Positions 55,847 to 64,000 of a stretch of DNA of 64,000 nucleotides are shown piece after piece. Position 1 is the stretch's first letter. Every line of letters starts with the position of its first letter. A program made the translations under genes and the position numbers. Origin of the DNA: Cyrtodaria siliqua (lineage: Eukaryota; Mollusca; Bivalvia; Adapedonta; Hiatellidae); assembly GCA_037043455.1 (NCBI GenBank), contig JAWPHD010002648.1, positions 183,246-247,245 of the forward strand, given 5' to 3'. The notes below the pieces were generated by a model that ran no database searches, was not told the origin of the DNA, and was given only the letters and a program-made list of their open reading frames with translations.

Positions 55847-56178
55847 TTAATTTTTTTTTCTTTTCTTTTTTTTTAATTAATATTTTTTTTTTAGCTCTAT
55901 GTTGGACCAGGCGGACCAGTAACAGAGGAGTTATGGCTCTTGATTTATTTAAAAATGCTATATTTTGCCTCGTTAATACGGTAGAGCCTTCATTTTCATC
56001 TGATCTTTACCAAACTTTAACAGATTCTTTAGTTATAGCCCTGATTTAGTTCAAAATCTGTTTTTTGCCCGAAACTTCCAAAAAACCGTAAATGGCAGTC
56101 ACTCACTCGCTTCATAGATGTTATAAGAGCCATGTTAGCCAGTAGAGCGTCCACAGGCCCTCTTGGGCCTCTTGTTTA
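54757..56178 (+). repeat. Dispersed repeat with an internal 161-bp tandem array
   Basis: Head hairpin CTCTACTGGCCGAAGGCCAGCAGAG (54,759-54,783, two arms around GAA), then a GTCC/CGTC microsatellite (54,797-54,847). Monomers are marked by CTCGTTAAGACGATAGG at 54,863, 55,032, 55,203, 55,364, 55,525, 55,686 and 55,971 (the last as CGTTAATACGG). Intervals are 161-171 bp; the final one is stretched to 285 by a T-rich tract. It ends with GCCAGTAGAGCG...CTCTTGGGCCTCTTG. Monomers share GAAAGCTCG(A/G)ACAAGTTCG and AGTTATGGCCCTTGATT. Frames of 60-106 codons reflect the repeat and are on both strands. Confidence 0.85.
55735..55893 (+). repeat. T-rich low-complexity tract
   Basis: About 160 bp of almost pure T with A interruptions, inside the 161-bp array, replacing most of one monomer. 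Confidence 0.9.
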
Positions 56179-56371
56179 ATTCTGCCTTTAATACTATTTA
56201 CAGTTCGCTAACACTGTCATCGAACATGGCACTTCACAGACCTATGTTTGTTTGCCTCATTAGAAACAATCATTTCATTCTGGAATTATTGCCTTGAAAT
56301 TGTGTTTTGGCATTGTCAAAAAAGGCCTAATAATGACAAAAAAGAAAAGCAAGAGCCTCCCCTGGCCATTT

Positions 56372-57560
56372 ATTAGCTCTATTGATAAATGATCAGCCTA
56401 CTCTGAAATGATTGCATGTATTTTCACGAAACTTCAGGAAAGTTTCCCATGATGTCGAGCTCATCCTGCCATAAACTCGCGTTGATGCGAAATGCAAGAT
56501 TGGCGTCAAAGCTAAAAAAGTTTTTTTTAAAAAACAAGTTTGTGACGACTACTTCTAGAAAACTATAAGTGATATTGTTATGGAACTTTTTCTAAAATAA
56601 TCAGCATGCCATGATGTTGGTCCTTGTCGAAAATTATTTTGATTCGACGTTAAACATGGCTGCCAGCGGCCTTCTTTGTTTACATAGAGTTATCTAGTAA
56701 AAACTGATAGCGACTACTCCTCTGAAACTACTTGACGGATGTTCATACAACTTCACAGGGATGTTGCTCTTGATGTGTAGTTGATCCTAGTAAAACGTCA
56801 GGTCCGTCGAAATTTTAAGATGGATATCATGGCTAAAAATAGTTTTTAATAAAGCAAGTTTGTAGTGACTACTTACTGAAAACTGTAAGTGATATTGATA
56901 TGGGGCTTTTTTTAAAATCATCATCATGACATGATGTTGATCGTTGTCGGAAATTCTTTTGATTCGCCATTAAACATTGCTGCCAGCAGCCATCTAGAGT
57001 TATATAGTAAAACGTTATAGCAACAACTCCTCTGAAACTACTTGACAGATTTTCATGAAACTTCACAGGAATGTTGCTCCTGCCGTCTAATTGATCCTAG
57101 CAAAATGTCAGGTCGGCCGAAAATTTAAGATGGACGCCACGGCTAAAAATATTTTTTTAAAAAACAAGTTTGTAGTGACTACTTCTTGAAAACCATAAGT
57201 GATATTGATACGGGACTTTTTATAAAATGATCAGCATGACATATTGCTGATCCATTTGATTCGACTAAACATGGCAGCCAGCAGCCATCTTTGTTTACAT
57301 AAAGTTATATAATGAAAACTTATAGCGACTACTCCTCTGAAACTACTTGACACATTTCAATTGAAGTTCACAGGACTGTTGATCTAGCTATCAAAAACCT
57401 ATCAGTAGAGCTTCAAGGTCATTGACCTCTTGTTAACTCTACTGATACTGATCAAAGATCAGCAAAGCCGTGTCCGTCGTCCGTCCGTAAACTTTTTTGA
57501 AGCGACTACTCCTCTGAAACTACTGGATGGATTTTCATGAAACTTATGATGTCTAGTTGA
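56372..57560 (+). repeat. Tandem-like repeat, about 300-bp period, first block
   Basis: ACTCCTCTGAAACTACT(T/G)G occurs at about 56,714, 57,025, 57,326 and 57,508. Between them is a second conserved half: a GTGACTACTT(C/A)(T/C)TGAAAACT block, AAGTGATATTGATA(T/C)GG, ATGATGTTG(A/G)TC, AACATGGC(T/A)GCCAGC. Head TTAGCTCTATTGATAAATGA; near the end CTCTACTGATACTGATCAAA and GTCCGTCGTCCGTCCG. Non-coding. Confidence 0.8.
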
Positions 57561-57627
57561 TATCCTAGCAAAAGGTATATGTGGATGTCAAGTCCAAGAT
57601 AGCCGCCAAAGCTAAAACAAATGTTTA

Positions 57628-58461
57628 AACAAGAAATGTCACAGTAACTGACAAATGCCCCAGAAGTGACATTTGACCTCTAATTGTGACCTCGACGTTG
57701 GAGTCACGGATCTGGATTTTGTGCGCGACACGTCGTCTGGTTGTGGTGAAGACTTGTGCCAAGTTATTTGAAAATCCTTCCAGGAATGCCAGAATTATTG
57801 ACCGGACACGATTTGACACTTGACCTCTAAGTGTGGATTTTGTGCGGGACACATCGTCTTGTTGTGGTGAGCACTTGTGCCAAGTTATTTTAAAATCCAT
57901 CCAGGAATGCCAGAGTTATTGACCGGACATGATTGACTTTTGACCTATAAGTGTTACCTTAACCTAATGCCACGGACCTGGGTTTTGCGCGCGACAGGTC
58001 GATTTGTTGTGGTTAGCACTTTTGCCAAGTTATTTGAAAATCCGTCCAGGAATGCCAGAGTTATAGACCGGACACGATTTGACGTTTAGCCTCTAAGTGT
58101 GACCTAGACATTGAAGCCACGGACCTGGGTTTTGTGCGCGACACTTCATCCTAATGTGGTGAGCAATTGTGCCAAGTTATTTGAAAATCTGTCCATGAAT
58201 GTCAGAGTTATTAACCGGACACGAAAGCAGTTTATTTTGACGTTTGATCTCTAAGTGTGACCTTAACCTTGGAGCCAGGGACCTGGATTTTGTGTGCGAC
58301 ACGTCGTCTTGTTGTGGTGAGCAATTGTGCTAAGTTATTTGAAAATCCGTCTATTGTTGTCAGAGTTATTAACCGGACACGACTGTACAGACGAACGAAG
58401 ATCCTGACGGACTGACAGACGGACAGTGCGACTTCTATATGCACCCGTTCGGGGGCATACA
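57628..58461 (+). repeat. Tandem-like repeat, about 120-160-bp period
   Basis: Head CAAGAAATGTCACAGTAACT; tail CACCCGTTCGGGGGCATACA. Five units carry GATTTTGTGCGCGACACGTC-like, TTGTGCCAAGTTATTTGAAA, ATGCCAGAGTTATTGACCGG and CACGATTTGACGTTTGACCT-like blocks. I remember this head/tail pair as typical of a bivalve dispersed repeat. It sits inside the 300-bp repeat block. Confidence 0.8.
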
Positions 58462-59850
58462 ACAAGTTTGCAGCGACTACTTCTTGACAACTATAAGTGA
58501 TATTGAAATTCAAGATGGACGCCATCTAAAAATAGATTTAAAAAAACAAACTAGTTTGTAGTGACTACTTCCTGAAAACTATAAGTGATATTGATATGGA
58601 TTTTTTTCTAAAATGATATGCGTGACATGATGCTGGTCCTTATCAAAAGTCATTTGATTCGATATTAAACATGTGTGCCAGCGGCCATCTTTGTTAACAT
58701 AGAGTTATATAGTTCAAACTTGTAGCGGCTACTCTGAAACTACTTGACACATTTTCATGAAACTTCTCGGGCATGTTGCTCCTGATGTCTGTTTGATCCT
58801 ACCAGAAATTCAACTTGACCGTCACGGCTAAAAGTAGATTTTTAAAAACCCAGTTAGTAGCGACTACTTTTTGAAAAGTGATATTGATATGGGACTTCTT
58901 CTAAAAGTATCAGCATGCCATGATGTTGATCCTTGTCGAAAAGTATTTGATTTGGCATTAAACATGGCCGCCAGCGGCTATCTTTGCTTACATAGAGTTA
59001 TATAGTCAAAAGCTTCTAGCGACTAATCCTCTGAAACTACTTGACGGATTTTCATGAAACTTCACAGGAATGTTGCTGCTGATGTCTAATTGATATTAGC
59101 AAGATTTCAGGTCGGCCCGGAAATTCAAGATGGCCGCCATGGCTAAAGATATATTTTTAAGAAACAAGTTTGTAGCGACTACTTCTTAAAAACTATGTGA
59201 TATTGATATGGGACTTCTTCTAAAATGGTCAGCATGACATGAGGTTGGTCAGTGTCGAAAATCATTATGATTCAACGTTAAACATGGCTGCCAGCGGCAA
59301 TCTTTGTTTACATAGTAAAAGCATGTAGCGACTACTCCTCTGAAACTACTTAACGGAGTTTCATGAAACTTTACATGAATATTGCGCTTGACATGTAGTA
59401 GATCATAGCAAAATTTCAAGTCAGCTGAAAATTCAACATGGCCGCCACAGCTAAAAATAGTAAAACCAATTTTTTTGTATAGCGACTACTCCTCTGAAAC
59501 AACTACATGGATTTTCATAAAACTTTACAGAAATGACACTCATGATGTCTAATTGATCCTAGCGAAAAGTTATGTTGATGTGAAATCCAATAGAAAATAG
59601 ATTTTTAAAAAACTAGTTCGTAGCGACTGCTTTCTGAAAACTATAAGTGATATTGATATGGGACTTTTTCTAAAATGATAAGCATGACATGATGTTGGTC
59701 CCTGTTGAAATTGTTTGATTATTAAACATGGCTGCTGTGGTCATCTTTGTTTACATAGAGCTATATAGTAAACAATTGTAGCGACTACTCCTCTGAAACT
59801 GCTCGACAGATTTTCATGAAACTTCACAGGAATGTTGATCCAGGTCATTG
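58462..59850 (+). repeat. Tandem-like repeat, about 300-bp period, second block
   Basis: Continues the 56.4-57.6 kb repeat after the 57.6-58.5 kb element. CTCTGAAACTACTT-type marks are near 58,733, 59,029, 59,338 and 59,786, with a CTCTGAAACAACTACATGG variant near 59,493. AAGATGGCCGCCATGGCTAA near 59,128 and its variants repeat in each unit. Confidence 0.8.
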
Positions 59851-61209
59851 ACCTCTTGATGATGTTAGTTCTGACACTTTGACACTTTGAATATTTTTCT
59901 CAGAAAAAATATTTTATACGCAATTTCCTATATAGATTTTCCCCAAACTTTGTGAGAAGCTTCAGTATTAAGTGGAACTGTGCATATACATGTAGTGGTG
60001 GGGTATGTGTTTGTGATGTCTGGGCGATCCCTATAGTGTAAGGAAACACGATTTTCTTTTGAGAAAAGAGATCCAAGTTCAAGTCTTGACACCTTGAGTT
60101 GTACATACAAATTTTATTTTTTTCACATCAATAATGTTGTTTTTGTACAGCATGAACTTAAAAATATGTACATTTGATAGTCATTCATCATATTATTACC
60201 GTATGTAAATTTAAATTTGTCATACATATTCAGAGTGTGTTTTTCTATAATTGTGCATTGAAACATTATTTATAGTCAAAAGAATACACATAGCCAGAAC
60301 TCAGTTATAGCGAATTGTTGGTTTTAACTTTTTTTTTTTTTCGTCCAGCTCCTCCAGTCTTTGCTTAATATAAAAATAGCTAATATAGCGCTTTCTTGGT
60401 TATAGCAAAGCACTTAAATTGGACATTTAGTTTCAAATAAAAACATTTCATCTTCGTTTCGCTTTTCCATTTTGTTCTCTGTCATTGCTACACCAAAAAT
60501 AACTCATTATTAATTTTACACAAACAAACCACACATGATTCTGTAAGTCCAATGCAATGAATTAAAAACAAATATACTCCACAATTTCCATTTGTATTGC
60601 CGCTCGTCGTCATAGTATATATTGTATACTATGACTTTTCTTGTTATATCTATAATCATCCTGGGTATTATGGCGTTGACATATTCTTGACAAGTGTTCT
60701 ACATATGGGATATTATATTTGCTGGCATTTTGATATAAACTATTTATTATCAGAAGATCCATGACAAGCAGTCAAAGCCCTGTAACAATCAGGTTGGCAG
60801 GTGACAGGAGTTGGTGTTAGGTCATTTTGGGTAAATATAGACAATAGCAAAATTAAGTTCACAACGTGTTGACATCCACAGTATTATGTATTATACTGGT
60901 TACATATGAGTTAAATTCGTATATCTTATCCGACTATCTTACATGGTTTATTTAACTACGTAGTTTTAAACGATTTGCAACTACGCGTCGGAAATCATCC
61001 AAAACCGCGGGTATACGGCCCTTGGTATCGATGGTATTCAAGTCCTGCCCACCCGGTATTAATCTGGGACAATATAAACTCGTTGGAAATAGTTTATTTC
61101 TTCAATAAGTAGGCAAATATGTAAAATTAAATATGTGTTTTCAATACTATTTATGTTTTTAAATAGCATTGGCTTGAGTGATCTTGAGTGATATAATGTA
61201 CCGTATACA
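59851..61209. other. AT-rich intergenic DNA
   Basis: No gene recognised. Contains a 27-bp palindrome at 60,609-60,635 (GTCATAGTATA-TATTG-TATACTATGAC) and a T-run near 60,330-60,342. Confidence 0.5.
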
Positions 61210-61589
61210 GAGAGATATAGAGTGAGGAAGCACAAACATCAATGTGTTGACTCTAGGGGTACAACTTTGAGACGGTCAGTGGAACTCTATTCCGCTGTGA
61301 TAAAGAGAGATATAGAGTGAGGAAGCACAAACATCAATGTGTTGACTCTAGGGGTACAACTTTGAAACGGTCAGTGGAACACTATTCCGCTGAGATAAAG
61401 AGAGATATAGAGTGAGGAAGCACAAACATAAATGTGTTGACTCTAGGGGTACAACTTTGAAACGGTCAGTGGAACACTATTCCGCTGTAATAAAGAGAGA
61501 TATAGAGTGAGGAAGCACAAACATCAATGTGTTGACTCTAGGGCTACAACTTTGAAACGGTCAGTGGAACACTATTCCGCTGTGAGATT
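61210..61589 (-). repeat. Four 95-bp tandem units derived from an RT-element tail
   Basis: GAGAGATATAGAGTGAGG starts at 61,210, 61,305, 61,400 and 61,495, exactly 95 bp apart, with only a few substitutions between units. Each unit holds the minus-strand tail landmarks CACAAACATCAATGTGTTGA, CTCTAGGGGTACAACTTTGA, ACGGTCAGTGGA and TTCCGCTG, which correspond to CACAAACACAAAAGGGTTGA, AATAGGGCTACCGCC, ACGGTCAGTGGC and GCCACTG in other tails. Confidence 0.9.
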
Positions 61590-61646
61590 AAGCTGCATTC
61601 TAGGGTACACTATGCCTCACTCTTACCATACAGTCAATCCAACACA
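61590..61646 (-). repeat. RT-element tail, minus strand, left of an insertion
   Basis: CATTCTAGGGTACACTATGC, CTCACTCTTACCATACAGTC. The tail continues after the insertion at 61,906 with ATGGGACAGTGTAACTTTAA. Confidence 0.75.
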
Positions 61647-61892
61647 CTGAGATTCGTCGGTCTGTTCTTGGGCAAGACACTTCCCTCAGCCTCGTCCGTC
61701 GGATGGGGACGTGAACCGGACGGTCCCATGTATCGGTCTAACCTCCGAGCACGTTAAAAAACCATTGGAATATATTCGATAATAAGAGTAGGGCACTGTT
61801 CCCGGATTCCTATGTATCCTTCCCCTCTCTCCGGGGCGGATCTAAATAACCTATACTGTGTTGATGAGCCGTTTAATAAAATTCCATTCAAT
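61647..61892 (+). mobile_element. Short retroposon with perfect 13-bp target duplication
   Basis: TCAATCCAACACA flanks the insert at 61,634-61,646 and 61,893-61,905. The 246-bp insert contains GTTCTTGGGCAAGACACTTC, GGATGGGGACGTGAACCGG, a CGAGCACGTTAAAAAACC block, CTCTCTCCGGGGCGGATC, and ends CGTTTAATAAAATTCCATTC. The first two blocks are what I remember from SINE central domains, and the ending resembles a LINE-type tail. No tRNA head is present, so it is a 5'-truncated SINE or a short LINE 3' end. It sits inside an RT-element tail. Confidence 0.8.
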
Positions 61893-61905
61893 TCAATCCA
61901 ACACA

Positions 61906-63009
61906 ATGGGACAGTGTAACTTTAACCCGTCCTTCAGTTTCCGTGCATTTTATCTATGTCAGAGTGACACTGACTTGTACAATTGTTTTACTGGTTTCTC
62001 ATTGTTTGCACAATTTGTTTGATGCAATTTTTCTTCTGCCGATGCTTAATGAGAATTGTTTGTAAAATTCCAGTAAATATCAATTTAAAATGTATGTGGT
62101 TAGAAACGTATATACACTACCGACCTAGCTTATTGTAATTGTTACCTTAGCAGTCCTACATATAGCAACAAAAAGTCATTAGTCTGCGCTGGAATGCAAC
62201 GCCAGAAACAATAAACAAACAATCACAAGGGCATCTCTGAAAGTATACTAAAATTTGTATTTTATCTCAGGTCACAAGCAATCACTGATTTGTCCATATA
62301 TCTACCTCCTAGCTTTTAAGCTTATCCCGCGTACCATAAATCTGTCTCTAGACATACAAGGCACCTCTTACCCAAAAGTTCATCCAAGAACATTGTACGG
62401 TTAATTATGTTTGTATTAGTCATGCTATGGAACATTGACCGTATTGGAATCGGAAGTATCCAAATATGCAATAACTTTCCCACCAAATGTCAAAATTAAA
62501 CATATAAATAAATCTAAACACATATATTTCATATATATAGTTTTGAAGAACAAATATTCATGCGCGTATTTTCAAGTATGTTAATCAATATATTATTCGT
62601 ATAATCTTTAATAATATGGCATTAGTATCGTTTTCCCACTGTTTCATTTGTTCCATCAACATTTTAACACCGCGTATACATTTAGAAGGAATATATTAGT
62701 TAATATAAAGTATATAAAGAATATAAAGCCATCTTTATAGGGATATAGGATATAAAGATAAATCATCACCATTGCGAATCGAAATGAACTGAGCGTAGCG
62801 ACCAACCGCAGTTTCCTACTTGTGGAGATCTCTCTACACAGATACTATCCGACTTAGTTTTTATCGTTATGTTTATCGATAGTATTTTTTTAGGTCACAC
62901 GCTAACCTGTGAAGAACGTTCGTAGTAAAATCTCAATGATAAAGGTAGCCAGTATTTGAAATTTTGGTTAAAAAGTAGGTAAAGGCTAATAGTGTTTTAC
63001 ACGCTATCC
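61906..63009. other. Intergenic DNA
   Basis: After the last RT-tail bases (to about 61,945) nothing is recognised. Small frames only. Confidence 0.45.
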
Positions 63010-63590
63010 AGTTAAAAATGTCTAGCCACGGCGGTGCCTTACTGATAGAGCATCCATTTTGAATGCGAAATATCGGGGTTCAGTTTCCGTCAAGGTCATG
63101 CCAAATACTTCATAAAAATGGTACCAGTAGCTCACGTTTTTGATGATCAGAATAAAAAGTGTAATTTCGGACTGTTCTGACGGTTGCCGGTATAAAAGAG
63201 TATGAGAATTGACCTTTGGAAACGTCCGAACACGACAAATAAGAGACATTGCAGTCTCGGTTTGATTGAGACTGTTCATGAACGGTAGTGAAATGTGCTT
63301 GCTACTGTTCACGCCCTATAATCCCGGGTTGAGCAAAACTCAATATTCATAAAATCAATAGTACAGACTATTCAACATCCCGAAGATGGCATGCATATGG
63401 TAGTGGATATGCTATTTAACTGTCATTATTCCATGTCCAGCGGCGTATGGTCCGAGTATCTTACAAAATTCTTTGCCCCGAAGAGAATTTAGTTGGGAGC
63501 AGAGGTATGAAGCCTGCGCATCACAAGTAACAGTCAAAATACTAAATTAAAAAGCAGACAACATATCAAATGGGTGGTTAAACAATACTC
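63010..63590 (-). repeat. Family B repeat, minus strand, near-complete unit
   Basis: Minus strand: GAGTATTGTTTAACCACCC end near 63,590, ACTTGTGATGCGCAGGCTTC, CTCCCAACTAAATTC, CCATACGCCGCTGGACATGG, CATCTTCGGGATG, TTTGCTCAACCCGGGATT, GAACAGTAG...CTACCGTTC (one A-C mismatch) and CAGTCTC/GAGACTG near 63,250-63,275, then AAGGTCAATTCTCATACTC. The frame at 63,022-63,312 is a by-product. Confidence 0.75.
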
Positions 63591-64000
63591 AAAGCCTTTA
63601 TCTGAGGGCTGACATGTGTCTATAGCGGGGTAGTTCATAAATACATACATATATTCGAAAAGACGTAGGAATGCAACCGCCTACAAGATAAAAGTAATTC
63701 AGGCTAATCAACATATTTGAACACGTCAAGCTCCGTAGACCAGTGTGTATTCTCACGCAACTGGCCCTGAATACCCATTGGTTGCCGTGCACATTGTGCG
63801 ACTATCAAATCGCGAATAACCCATCGCAAATCAAGCCATTGGACGTTTAACCGTCAACACGTTGACATAATTTTGTTATATTTCAATGATTTTGTTATTA
63901 AAACTGTTCTCATGAAATAGATTAAAATGATTTTTATCGAAATGAAAAATTGTCTACGATGAACGTTTGCAAGGCAGTACTTTCTTTCATCTCCACCTTG
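63591..64000. other. Intergenic DNA, nothing recognised
   Basis: No gene, RNA or repeat partner seen. Confidence 0.4.

Noticed and set aside
55735..55893. Poly(A) tail of a retroposon on the minus strand
   Set aside because: The tract is an A/T mixture inside the 161-bp array with array sequence on both sides and no retroposon body next to it.
61210..61589. CRISPR array
   Set aside because: The 95-bp units are contiguous tandem copies without distinct spacers and derive from a transposon tail in a eukaryotic genome.

Overview
The window looks like intergenic, repeat-dominated nuclear DNA of an invertebrate animal, most likely a heterodont bivalve mollusc. The evidence is its AT-rich composition, the lack of operon-like or long open frames, the non-LTR retrotransposon, the tRNA-derived SINEs, foldback and TIR elements, and short repeat signatures that I remember as common in clam and zebra-mussel-type genomes (starts such as ACAAGAGCTGTC...GCTCGACTATT near 43.0 kb, CAAGAAATGTCACAG near 57.6 kb, GTCCGTCCGTC blocks near 54.8 kb). 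Species assignment, for example Dreissena, is recall and not proven. I see only one plausible host coding segment, a short TTF/BED-like zinc-finger exon on the minus strand at about 52.7-53.1 kb.

The dominant component is one reverse-transcriptase family, present as more than 20 decayed pieces on both strands. Joined in order, the pieces give an N-terminal region, RT motifs (YWIPKL; DFSTLYTTL; GTNCAPLVADL; YLDDI), a long conserved C-terminal region ending in FNCTMTGQAVDPMM, and a roughly 500-bp 3' tail that ends in TCCGATCTTTTTATATTTCTTT. I read it as Penelope-like (YLDD motif, partial tandem copies, inverted 3'-tail copies), but no GIY-YIG endonuclease is visible in any piece, so the clade is uncertain. 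Several loci are head-to-tail partial tandems or carry an extra inverted 3' tail at the 5' end.

Layout: 1.1-5.0 kb is the less-invaded copy of a diverged duplication whose partner lies at 32.7-41.5 kb. The partner holds an RT-element insertion, an RT element with inverted tails and a 5'-truncated LINE, so the pair works as natural empty and filled sites. 6.2-7.5 kb holds a TIR element inside an RT tail. 11-13.7 kb, 15.6-18 kb, 25.4-27.5 kb, 32.9-34.3 kb and 37.4-38.5 kb are the larger RT copies. The 15.6-kb copy is split by a 1.1-kb TIR element full of ATTCGC-like arrays and is followed by a 283-bp foldback. 21-25 kb, 29.3-30.6 kb, 42 kb and 63 kb carry a second repeat family (here family B) with two consecutive conserved hairpins. 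44.8-46.5 kb is a recent 825-bp tandem duplication. 54.7-59.9 kb is a block of diverged satellite-like repeats (161-bp, about 145-bp and about 300-bp periods). 61.2-61.9 kb has a 95-bp x 4 array grown from an RT tail, followed by a short insertion with a perfect 13-bp target duplication.

Nothing here suggests a working metabolic or defence system. The interest lies in transposon architecture, nesting and conserved hairpins. All identities are by eye and no alignments were run.
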